Part shown: piece by piece, positions 57,279-64,000 of the stretch
Position numbering within the stretch: position 1 is the first letter of the stretch
Layout of the letters: every line of letters starts with the position of its first letter
Assembly (NCBI GenBank): GCA_016794585.1
Contig: JAEUJM010000043.1
Location: 1-64,000 of the forward strand
Origin: Acidimicrobiales bacterium
GTDB lineage: Bacteria; Actinomycetota; Acidimicrobiia; Acidimicrobiales; DATDAH01
Direction: 5' to 3'
DNA length: 64,000 bases
Translations under genes and position numbers: made by a program
Notes under the pieces: model-generated
The model's input: the letters and a program-made list of their open reading frames with translations, nothing else
The model's database searches: none
What the model was told of the DNA's origin: nothing

Positions 57279-58451
57279 TCAGAGCTTGACGAGGGCCTTG
57301 CGCAGCGACCGCACCGCCTGGGCGATGCGCTGGTCGTTCTCGATGAGGGCGAACCGCACGAAGCCCTCCCCGCCGGGACCGAAGCCGATGCCGGGCGACA
57401 CGGCGACGTTGGCCTCCTTGACGAGGAACGACGCGAACTCGATCGAGCCCATCTCTTTGTACGGCTCGGGGATGGGCGCCCAGGCGAACATGGTGCCCAT
57501 GGGCTTCTCGAACGACCAGCCGATCCGGTCGAGGCCGTCGCAGAGCGTGTCACGGCGGCTCTGGTAGATCTCCAGGACCTCCTTGGGGAAGTCCGGCACC
57601 TCGTTGAGGGTGACCGTGGTGGCGATCTGGATGGGCTGGAAGGTCCCGTAGTCGAGGTAGGACTTCAGCTTGGCCAGCGCCTGCACCACGTCCCGGTTGC
57701 CGACCAGGAACGCGGACCGCCAGCCCGCCATGGAGAACGACTTGGTCATCGAGTACAGCTCGACGGCGACGTCCTTCGCGCCCTCGGCCTCGAGGATCGA
57801 CGGCGGTCGGTAGCCGTCGAAGCCCAGCTCCGCGTAGGCGAAGTCGTGCACGAGGATGACCTCGCGCTCTCGGGCGAAGTCGACCACCCGCTGCATGAAG
57901 GCGAGGTCGACGCAGGCGGTGGTGGGGTTGTGCGGGAACGACAGGACGATGGCCCGCGGCTTGGGCCACGAGTACTCCCACGCCTCCTGCATGGTCTCGA
58001 AGAAGTCGGTGTCCGGGCCGAACTTCATCTCACGCACGTCGGCACCGGCGAACAGCGGGCCCCAGATGTGGATCGGGTACGAGGGCGAGGGCACGAGGGC
58101 GGCATCGCCCGGCTGGAGGAGCACCCACATGAGGTGGGAGAAACCCTCCTTGGCGCCGATGGTGTTGATGACCTCGAGGTCGGGATCGAGCTCCACGCCG
58201 AAGCGCCGCTGGTAGAGCGCGCTCACCGCCTCGCGGAGCTTCGGGATGCCCCGGCTCGACGAGTACTTGTGGTTCCGCGGGTTGCGGGCGGCCTCGGCCA
58301 GCTTCTCGACGGCCACGTCGGGCGACGGCAGATCGGGGTTGCCGAAACCGAGGTCGACCACGTCCTCTCCGGCCCGGCGGGCCTCGATCTTCAGCCCGTC
58401 GATGATGGTGAAGACGTACGGGGGCAGCGAGGTGATGCGGCGGAACTCCAT
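57279..58451 (-). CDS. Class I/II aminotransferase, AlaC/YfdZ-like
   Basis: This PLP enzyme is 390 residues from ATG 58449-58451. It opens RITSLPPYVFTIIDGLKIEARRAGEDVVDLGFGNPDLPSPDVAVEKL. It has KYSSSRGIPKLREAVSALY, the PLP-Asp region EVILVHDFAYAELGFDGY, the Schiff-base lysine in SMTKSFSMAGWRSAF, and the C-terminal FVRFALIENDQRIAQAVR with the carboxylate-binding Arg. This pattern matches glutamate-pyruvate (alanine) aminotransferases of the AlaC type; LL-diaminopimelate aminotransferases are related. TAGCCT seven bases before ATG is a candidate -10. Confidence 0.9.
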   Translation of the reverse strand: MEFRRITSLPPYVFTIIDGLKIEARRAGEDVVDLGFGNPDLPSPDVAVEKLAEAARNPRNHKYSSSRGIPKLREAVSALYQRRFGVELDPDLEVINTIGAKEGFSHLMWVLLQPGDAALVPSPSYPIHIWGPLFAGADVREMKFGPDTDFFETMQEAWEYSWPKPRAIVLSFPHNPTTACVDLAFMQRVVDFAREREVILVHDFAYAELGFDGYRPPSILEAEGAKDVAVELYSMTKSFSMAGWRSAFLVGNRDVVQALAKLKSYLDYGTFQPIQIATTVTLNEVPDFPKEVLEIYQSRRDTLCDGLDRIGWSFEKPMGTMFAWAPIPEPYKEMGSIEFASFLVKEANVAVSPGIGFGPGGEGFVRFALIENDQRIAQAVRSLRKALVKL

Positions 58452-58458
58452 CGGGGCG

Positions 58459-58464
58459 AGGCTA
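58459..58464 (-). promoter_or_regulatory. Candidate -10 (TAGCCT) of the aminotransferase gene
   Basis: TAGCCT on the minus strand ends seven bases before the aminotransferase ATG, overlapping the 3' end of the ROK kinase gene. No Shine-Dalgarno sequence is present. Confidence 0.4.
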
Positions 58465-59442
58465 CCGGGTGGCCTCCCCGGGCCCCCAGCCCCTTTCCAC
58501 CGCGAGCAGGGCGGCGCCGAGGGCACCCGCCCGCTCCCCGGTGCGGGCCGCCACGATCGGGACCTCGGGCCGGTGGGCACCCGCGAGCACCAGTTCGGCG
58601 AAGGCGGTCCGCGCGGCCGGGAGGAACAGGTCCGCCTCGGTGACCAGGCCACCACCGAGCACCACGACCTCGGGATCCAGGATGTTCACCAGGTTGGCGA
58701 CGCCCACGGCGATCCACCAGCCGAAGGCGTCCATGACCGCCGCCGCCTCCGGGTCGCTCTCGCGCGCCGCGGCGGTGACGTGTTCCCCCCGCACGGCCTC
58801 GGCGTCGCCGCCGGCCCGGGCCAGGACCTGGTCCGCCCGCCCCGCGAGCGCCGCCTCACGGGCCAGGAAGCCCAGGCCGCTGCCGGAGGCGTAGCGCTCC
58901 CAGCACCCCCGCCGCCCACACGGGCATCGCGGCCCGCCGGGATCCACGATCATGTGGCCCGGCTCGCCGGCCATGCCGTGGGCGCCGTTGAAGGGCCGCC
59001 CGTCGGCGATCAACCCGGCCCCGATGCCGGTCCCCAAGGTGACGAGCAGGGCGTGGTCGCATCCCCCGGCGGCGCCGAGGCACCGCTCGGCCCACGCGGC
59101 GCAGTTGGCGTCGTTGTCGACCACGACGGGGAGGTCGAGCACCTCCGCGAGGGCGTGCTCGACGTCCAGGTCGACGATGCCCGGGAGGTTGGGCCCGAAG
59201 CGCAGCACACCGTCGCGGTCGATGAGGCCGGGCAGCCCCACCCCCACCACGGCGACCTCGTCGGCCCCGACCTGCTCGAACAGGTCGGCGACGACGCCGA
59301 CGATGGTGGCGACCAGCGCGCCGGCGCCGCGCGGCGTCGGGCGTCGGGCCTCGGCCAGCGGGCCCTTCTCGGGCGCGTCGGTGTCGAGCACCACACCGAG
59401 AACCTTGGTGCCGCCGATGTCGACCCCGACGGCGCGGCGCAC
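58462..59442 (-). CDS. ROK-family glucokinase-like protein
   Basis: It is 326 residues from GTG 59440-59442, one base after the stop of the eRF1-like gene. Phosphate loop VGVDIGGTKVLGVVLD, catalytic VVVDNDANCAAWAERCLGAA, LVTLGTGIGAGLIADG, the substrate-site GEPGHMIVDPGG and the zinc motif CPCGRRGCWERYASG are intact. The closer match to GlkA-type glucokinases (GEPGHM, CWERYASG) makes glucose the likely substrate. The downstream aminotransferase may be read from the same transcript or from its own -10. Confidence 0.9.
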   Translation of the reverse strand: MRRAVGVDIGGTKVLGVVLDTDAPEKGPLAEARRPTPRGAGALVATIVGVVADLFEQVGADEVAVVGVGLPGLIDRDGVLRFGPNLPGIVDLDVEHALAEVLDLPVVVDNDANCAAWAERCLGAAGGCDHALLVTLGTGIGAGLIADGRPFNGAHGMAGEPGHMIVDPGGPRCPCGRRGCWERYASGSGLGFLAREAALAGRADQVLARAGGDAEAVRGEHVTAAARESDPEAAAVMDAFGWWIAVGVANLVNILDPEVVVLGGGLVTEADLFLPAARTAFAELVLAGAHRPEVPIVAARTGERAGALGAALLAVERGWGPGEATR

Positions 59443-59443
59443 G

Positions 59444-60559
59444 TCAGTAGCGCAGGAGGGCGCCGACCCGGCCGAGCACGTCGAGGTCGGCGTTGCCGAC
59501 GCAGATCTCGATCCGACACGACTGGAGGAGCGCCTCCTCGAGCGCGTCCTCGACCACGTCGGGCACCTCGACCATGTCGGCGGAGCACAACGGGCAGGTG
59601 CGACCGACGGCCGCCAGGTAGGAGCACTCGGGGCACCGCCAACCCGCCTCGGCGTAGCCCTCCGAGATCACGAGCAGCTCGACCCGGCGCTCGACGAGCG
59701 CCTTCAGCACGCCGTCCAGGCCGGCCACCGCCCGCCGTCCGACGCCGAGGGCCTCGCGGAGGCGTTCGACCACGGCGGACTCGCGCTCGCGCACCAGGCG
59801 GTCCTCGGCCTCGAGCACCGCCGCCCGCACGGTGGGCTCGGCGGCGCCCACCGGAACCGCCAGTCGCCCGCCCAGGCGCTCACGGAGGTACGGGTGGAGG
59901 TTGGCCTCGACGGCGGTGGCCAGCTCGCTCGGCGCGCCAACGAGCAGGTGGGTGTACTCCTGGGTCTGGAACGCGGCGAACGCCGCGGCGGCGGCCCTGC
60001 GCAGGTGCTGGTCGACGAGATCATCGACGTGGTGCTGGGTGTCGCCCCGCTCGCGTTCTCCCCGGGTGTCGTAGTCGCGGGGCAGCTCGTCGAGCAGCTC
60101 GGAGCGGTCCACCAGCACACCGAGCTCGAAGACGAACAGCCTCGCCTGCTGGCGGTCGACGAGCAGCACGGCGATGCGCTCGTAGGTGTGGAGCAACAGC
60201 TCCAGCTGACCCACCGCCGGCGACTGGTTGATCACCACCTGGTTGCGCACCGGCACCGCGAGCGGGATCGCCTTCCAGAACGAGCTCGACGCGCAGCTGA
60301 ACAGCGCGAGCCCACGCGTGTCGGCCCGGTCGAAGCCGCCGCGCACGTAGTCCTCGATACGGGCCAGGTCGCCGGCGACCGACGCGGTGCCGTTGGCCCG
60401 CCCCTTGGCCCGTCGCACCAGGTGCTCGAGCTGTGCCTCGTAGTCCTGCCGGCGCGGGTAGCGGCGACCGTCGACGTCCAGGTAGCAGGTGACGACCGGT
60501 GCCCCACCACCCGAGACCCCCGCGAGCTCACGGACGGTGTCTTCGTTGATGTTGGCCAT
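59444..60559 (-). CDS. Bacterial eRF1/Pelota-like protein with C-terminal zinc ribbon
   Basis: This 371-residue protein has the order of bacterial eRF1-superfamily (baeRF-type) proteins. The N-terminal domain has APVVTCYLDVDGRRYPRRQDYEAQL and GLALFSCASSSFWKAIPL. The middle RNaseH-like domain has RIAVLLVDRQQARLFVFELG, then FAAFQTQEYTHLLVGAPSELATAVEANLHPYL. The C-terminal region has VELLVISEGYAEAGWRCPECSYL with four cysteines (C309, C312, C322, C325) forming a zinc ribbon, as in archaeal aRF1. Family members are proposed to act at stalled ribosomes or as peptidyl-tRNA hydrolases; none is proven here. TACCAT eight bases before ATG suggests a leaderless transcript. Confidence 0.78.
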   Translation of the reverse strand: MANINEDTVRELAGVSGGGAPVVTCYLDVDGRRYPRRQDYEAQLEHLVRRAKGRANGTASVAGDLARIEDYVRGGFDRADTRGLALFSCASSSFWKAIPLAVPVRNQVVINQSPAVGQLELLLHTYERIAVLLVDRQQARLFVFELGVLVDRSELLDELPRDYDTRGERERGDTQHHVDDLVDQHLRRAAAAAFAAFQTQEYTHLLVGAPSELATAVEANLHPYLRERLGGRLAVPVGAAEPTVRAAVLEAEDRLVRERESAVVERLREALGVGRRAVAGLDGVLKALVERRVELLVISEGYAEAGWRCPECSYLAAVGRTCPLCSADMVEVPDVVEDALEEALLQSCRIEICVGNADLDVLGRVGALLRY

Positions 60560-60567
60560 TGCGGCCG

Positions 60568-60573
60568 ATGGTA
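60568..60573 (-). promoter_or_regulatory. Candidate -10 (TACCAT) of the eRF1-like gene
   Basis: TACCAT on the minus strand ends eight bases before the ATG at 60557-60559, in the 41-base gap after the SMC-like gene. No Shine-Dalgarno sequence is present. Confidence 0.4.
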
Positions 60574-60600
60574 GTCATCCCCGGACGCGGCCGAGCCGGG

Positions 60601-62913
60601 TCAGGCGTGCGTCAGAGACGAGACCTCGTCGTCGGCCGCGCTGCTCCACCGCAGCACCCGGGGATCGTCCCCCACGAAGATCAGCTGCACCGCGTCGCTC
60701 ATGCGCACCAGCCGCTCGAGCAGGTACTCGACGTCGTCGTCGGCCACACGGCCGAACGGATCGTCGAGCACGAGCGGCACGGACCCGGCGTAGGAGACCG
60801 AGCGTTGGGCGGCGAGGCGGGACAGGAGGTACCACTCGACCTGGCCGAGGTCGGCCACCTCGGCGCCGTGGCCGTCGACGGAGGCGAAGGTGGTCGCCAC
60901 GGCGAAGCCGGTGTCCTCGCCGCCCGCGCCACCTTCCAACGCGGCGAGGTGCGCCCGTGCCCCCTCCAGGGCGCTGGCCGCGGCGGCCAGCAGGGAGCGC
61001 TGCGCGTCCACCTGCTCGGCGAGGTCGCGCACCTCGGCGTCGAGCTCGGCGAGCCCCAGCTCGAGGTCGAGCCGGGCGAGGTCGCCGACCTCATCCCCGC
61101 CCTCGCGCTCGCCCGCACCGTCGTCGCCGGAGGTATCGCTCAGGTCAGGGCGCTCGTCGGGGCCCTCGTCGGCTTCCTGTTCATCCTGTTCGTCCTGTTC
61201 GTCGAGCACCGGGGGCGTGAGCGGCTCCCGCTCCTCCACCTCCTCGTCGCCCGCCCGGTTCGGCGCCGATGTCTCCAGCTGGGACAGGTCCAGTTCGGCA
61301 CCGGCGATCTCGTCCTCGAGGGAGTGCAGCGACTCCTCGAGCTCACCCCGTCGGCGGGTGGCCTCCGCCATGTCGGCCAGCCACACCGTGGCCACGTCGA
61401 CGATGTCCTCGGCACTCAGCTCCAGGTCCCCGAAGTCGACCCCGACCGACTCGAGGGCGGCCCGCACCTGGGCGGCGGCCGCCGCCACCCGGGCCTCGTG
61501 CGCCTGGTCGACCATGGTCTTGGCTCGCAGCGCAGCGAGGAGGTCCCGCTCGTCGAACACCTCGACGAGCGCCTGACCGCGGCTCTGGGCGGCATCGACC
61601 GCCGCCGCCAGCGGCAGGCGCTGCGGGTCCTGCTCGACGGCGGCCACGGACTGGGCGAACGCGGCGTCGGCCTGCTCCCAGTCCGCCTGCGCCTGCGCGT
61701 GGGCCGCCCGCAGCTCCGGGCTCACGACGGGGGCCGTCGTCGACATGACGAACGCCGTGTAGGTGGCGAAGCCCACCCGGGCCAGGATCTCGGCTTCGAC
61801 CGCGGCGGCCTCGTCGAGTCGCTCCTTGAGCTTCTTGCCCGGCATCCGCGCCGCGGTGATGCGGAGCTCCGCCTCGAGGAGATCGTCATGGGCCGCTTCG
61901 AGTGCCTCGGCGTCGGCCGGGTCGATCACCGGGGGCCGCACGGCCGCCTCGGCCGCGAGGAAGCGCCGTTGGGCCTCGTCGAGCCGTCGGTAGGCGGCCA
62001 GCGGGCCGTGCCCGTTCGCCTCGAGCTGGGCGTCGTACGCCTCGAGCGCGCCGATGGCGGCGTCGAGCTCGTCGGCCGCGGCGCGGGCGACCGGGTCCGG
62101 CACCTCGCCGGGGGCGTCCCCGCTGGGCACCTCGGCGAGCGCGGCGCGGACCGCGGTGGTGTCGATGTCGTCGAGGGGCTCGAGCGCGACCAGGAGGTCG
62201 TCCCGCCGGGTGCGGAGTCGGTCCACCCGTGCGGCCGCGGCGGCGAGTGCGGCGACGGCCTCCGGCGTCGGCCCGGGACTGTCGAGCACCGCCGTGCTCG
62301 CCCGCATGACGGTGTGCTCCGCCACCGGGGCGACCTCAGCATCATCGTGGTCGACGTGGTCGAGGTGGTCGACGTGGTCGGCGTGGTCGGTGCCCTCGTC
62401 GGCCGGGACCGGGTCGGGGTGGCCGCCGGCGTCGGCGACGGCGAGGGCGAGGGCCGACCGGCGGGCCAGCGCTCGCCGGTGCTCTTCTTCGAGGGCCTCG
62501 ATCGACTGGCGCAGGAGATCGTGGGTGGCGGCCGAGTCACGGGCGGCGCGGCGGGCGGCATCGAGCAGCTCGGGGGTGGCCGGCACGCCGGGGACGTCCG
62601 CAGCCCCCGAGCGATCGTCGGCGTCGACCCCACAGGTGGCGAGGTCGTGCGCCCGGACCACCATCTCGAGCCGGGGATCGAGGTCGAGCAGTGCCAGGGA
62701 CTCGGCGTCGAGGTCGAGGATGATGCCGTTCACCTCGACCTCACCCGAGATCCCGTCGAGGGCGCCACCGGCGCCACCGACGGGCAGCGCCGCCAAGGCG
62801 GCCAGGAGCCGCTCCTTGGCGGCCGGGGTCAGACCGCTGACGATCGACAGCCGCGGGTGGAGCTCGATGTGGGCTCCGTCGGGAGCGTGGTCGTGCAGGC
62901 GCAGCAACCTCAT
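60601..62913 (-). CDS. SMC/RecN-like coiled-coil ATPase with degenerate Walker A
   Basis: It is 770 residues from ATG 62911-62913, which has GAGGG five bases upstream; two in-frame ATGs lie 4 and 12 codons earlier. The N-terminus resembles a RecF/SMC head (RLLRLHDHAPDGAHIELHPRLSIVSG), but where GxxGxGKS should stand there is GLTPAAKERLL. Long coiled coils fill about residues 110-690, broken by a His/Asp run (DHADHVDHLDHVDHDD) and an acidic DEQ-rich stretch. The C-terminal head is better kept: EWYLLSRLAAQRSV near a signature motif, then a Walker B (VPLVLDDPFGRVADDDVEYLLERL) and LIFVGDDPRVLRW. It may be an ATPase with altered nucleotide binding. Function is unknown. Confidence 0.7.
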   Translation of the reverse strand: MRLLRLHDHAPDGAHIELHPRLSIVSGLTPAAKERLLAALAALPVGGAGGALDGISGEVEVNGIILDLDAESLALLDLDPRLEMVVRAHDLATCGVDADDRSGAADVPGVPATPELLDAARRAARDSAATHDLLRQSIEALEEEHRRALARRSALALAVADAGGHPDPVPADEGTDHADHVDHLDHVDHDDAEVAPVAEHTVMRASTAVLDSPGPTPEAVAALAAAAARVDRLRTRRDDLLVALEPLDDIDTTAVRAALAEVPSGDAPGEVPDPVARAAADELDAAIGALEAYDAQLEANGHGPLAAYRRLDEAQRRFLAAEAAVRPPVIDPADAEALEAAHDDLLEAELRITAARMPGKKLKERLDEAAAVEAEILARVGFATYTAFVMSTTAPVVSPELRAAHAQAQADWEQADAAFAQSVAAVEQDPQRLPLAAAVDAAQSRGQALVEVFDERDLLAALRAKTMVDQAHEARVAAAAAQVRAALESVGVDFGDLELSAEDIVDVATVWLADMAEATRRRGELEESLHSLEDEIAGAELDLSQLETSAPNRAGDEEVEEREPLTPPVLDEQDEQDEQEADEGPDERPDLSDTSGDDGAGEREGGDEVGDLARLDLELGLAELDAEVRDLAEQVDAQRSLLAAAASALEGARAHLAALEGGAGGEDTGFAVATTFASVDGHGAEVADLGQVEWYLLSRLAAQRSVSYAGSVPLVLDDPFGRVADDDVEYLLERLVRMSDAVQLIFVGDDPRVLRWSSAADDEVSSLTHA

Positions 62914-62971
62914 TGCTGCCCTCATCGGTCGCCGACCCGGGTTCCTCAAGGATCCGGGGCCTGCGGGCCGC

Positions 62972-63220
62972 TCACGAGACGGGGATGTGCTCCACCGGAT
63001 CGTCGCCCTCGTCGCTGCGCCCGGCTCCCGACGCCCGGCCCGACCGACCGCGCGTGGCCATGGTGGTGACGGAGTCGAGGAGGCCGAGCAGCGAATCCGC
63101 CGTCTTCGGGTCGGTCACGACCTCCTCGGCCACGTCGAGGAAGGCCCGCGCCGCGGCGATGAGCTCCTCGGCCGCCGTCTGGAGGTGCTCGAGGCCCTCG
63201 TCGGCCCGTTCGTCGTTCAC
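62972..63220 (-). CDS. Small acidic protein coupled to ArsA-family ATPase
   Basis: This 82-residue protein starts at GTG 63218-63220, overlapping the stop of the ArsA-like gene (GTGA). It is mostly one or two helices (LEHLQTAAEELIAAARAFLDVAEEVV, then ADSLLGLLDSVTTMA) with a charged, disordered C-terminus. Small helical proteins coupled to ArsA-type ATPases are common in actinobacteria, but no function is known to me. Coupling suggests a partner or accessory subunit. Confidence 0.75.
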   Translation of the reverse strand: MNDERADEGLEHLQTAAEELIAAARAFLDVAEEVVTDPKTADSLLGLLDSVTTMATRGRSGRASGAGRSDEGDDPVEHIPVS

Positions 63221-64000
63221 GTCCCGCGCACCTCCTGTTGGGCTTTCGTGGCGGTCTGGTCGCCGGCGAAGGTGACCTCCAGTGTGCCCTCCCGCAGGGA
63301 GGCGCCCGTGACCGTGTGGCGTCGGAGGGAGTCGGGCAGGATCAGGGCGCGTCGATAGGGGCCGGCCGTGATGATCAGCTCGTCGCCCCGCCGCGCCACG
63401 TCGACGTCCCCGCGCTCGGCGAAGGGCAGCTCGAGCGTGAGGCGCCATCCCTCGCCGTCTTCGTCCCGGTCGATGCGCAGCGGGTTGCCCTCGTGGAGGA
63501 GCGCGTCCGGCTCGAGGTCCCCGTAGACCTCCTGGGCGAAGGCCGCGAGGGCGTCGAGACCTACGAGCTCGTCGGGGGCGAGGTGGGCCCGCAGCACGGG
63601 CAGCGGAGCGAACCCCTCCTCGATGGTGGCCAGGTGTTCGGTGTGGAGGGCCTGCCACCGGGCGAACCAGGGGTCGTCGATCCCCGCCGGCAGCACACGG
63701 TTGGCCACGACCGCGTCGACCCGGTAGCCGAAGAGCGAGAGGTAGGTGTGGGTCCGACGGGCCTCGGCGATGACCATGCGCTCGGGGTTCACCACCAGGC
63801 GGGCACTGGTGACGTGGGGGTCGGTGAGCAGGTCCCGGACGCCGTCGAGCCGGTCGTAGAAGCGGTGGGCGGCGCCGAACACCTCGTCGCCCGCGACCGG
63901 CAGGTTGGTGACGCGGGACAGGACGGGCGAGAGCACCCGGTTCAGGCGGCGACTCGCGGGGAAGACCCGGTCCATGTACCAGGCGAGGATCTCGGGCAGC
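63217..64000 (-). CDS. ArsA-family (GET3/TRC40-like) ATPase, C-terminal part
   Basis: The gene runs off the window edge at 64000, so the P-loop is not visible. The retained part has the ArsA-type segment TSARLVVNPERMVIAEARRTHTYLSLFGYRVDAVVANRVLP (switch and adenine region) and a helical part with DPWFARWQALHTEHLATIEEGFAPLPVLRAHL. It ends in an HSP20-like beta domain (GWRLTLELPFAERGDVDVARRGDELIITAGPYRRALILP). ArsA proteins with this end domain are widespread in actinobacteria, and their clients are unknown. The following small gene is translationally coupled. Confidence 0.88.
   Translation of the reverse strand, partial: LPEILAWYMDRVFPASRRLNRVLSPVLSRVTNLPVAGDEVFGAAHRFYDRLDGVRDLLTDPHVTSARLVVNPERMVIAEARRTHTYLSLFGYRVDAVVANRVLPAGIDDPWFARWQALHTEHLATIEEGFAPLPVLRAHLAPDELVGLDALAAFAQEVYGDLEPDALLHEGNPLRIDRDEDGEGWRLTLELPFAERGDVDVARRGDELIITAGPYRRALILPDSLRRHTVTGASLREGTLEVTFAGDQTATKAQQEVRGT

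Noticed and set aside
1..64000. tRNA, rRNA, riboswitch or prophage signals
   Set aside because: No cloverleaf, T-loop, rRNA stretch, known riboswitch core, integrase or phage structural gene was recognised by eye; a covariance-model search would be needed to exclude small RNAs.

Overview
The window is very G+C-rich DNA with almost no non-coding space. It carries a complete actinobacterial-type division and cell-wall (dcw) cluster with mraZ, ftsZ, sepF, yggT and divIVA. It also has a response-regulator/histidine-kinase/GerMN-lipoprotein trio in the mtrA-mtrB-lpqB order, DUF3040 and ACT-domain proteins, and an LPXTG-type wall protein. Together these point to a high-GC actinobacterium. Proteins such as the Tat-exported YHYH protein and the overall style suggest the class Acidimicrobiia, but that placement is inference. 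No rRNA, tRNA, CRISPR array, insertion sequence or prophage was seen.

Layout. 1-2001 is the 3' part of ileS (+). 2358-20774 (all -) is the dcw region; in transcription order it reads mraZ, an 83-aa unknown, rsmH, ftsL, ftsI, murE, mraY, murD, ftsW, murG, murC, murB, ftsQ, ftsZ, pgeF, yggS, sepF, yggT, divIVA. Most junctions are stop/start overlaps, so translational coupling is likely, and murF is absent from its usual place between murE and mraY. A sigma-70-like promoter with a series of possible MraZ sites precedes mraZ. 20937-23520 (-) holds a lipoate-ligase-like protein, an HNH nuclease, a small unknown and a ROK kinase. 23551-28014 (+) is a MoxR / DUF58 / transglutaminase operon.

27978-36464 is housekeeping and unknowns: DUF3040, DNA polymerase IV, NUDIX, YbaK-type deacylase, the YHYH protein, a coiled-coil protein, a GNAT acetyltransferase, a membrane protein, and an aminoglycoside-phosphotransferase-like kinase fused to an uncharacterised C-terminal domain. 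36465-49291 is mostly surface-polysaccharide biosynthesis: an initiating sugar-phosphate transferase, glycosyltransferases, a GDP-mannose-3,5-epimerase-like enzyme, a flippase, a polymerase, a DUF362 protein and an FkbM methyltransferase. It also includes an LPXTG-type surface protein and a polyprenol-phosphate glycosyltransferase.

49338-53269 (+) runs small membrane protein, inositol monophosphatase, MtrA-like regulator, MtrB-like kinase and a short GerMN lipoprotein. 53345-59442 holds glycerol kinase, an ACT protein, a TetR regulator with a clear palindromic operator, an EamA transporter, an AlaC-like aminotransferase and a second ROK kinase. 59444-64000 (-) is a less ordinary group: a bacterial eRF1-like protein with a zinc ribbon, a large SMC-like ATPase with no visible Walker A motif, a small acidic protein, and the C-terminal part of an ArsA-family ATPase.

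Across the window, many genes that head a transcription unit lack a Shine-Dalgarno sequence. Instead they have a TANNNT element 6-8 bases before the start codon, so leaderless transcription appears common. Genes that do have strong Shine-Dalgarno sites (sepF, ftsZ, ftsW, mraZ, YHYH, FkbM, LPXTG protein) are the exceptions.
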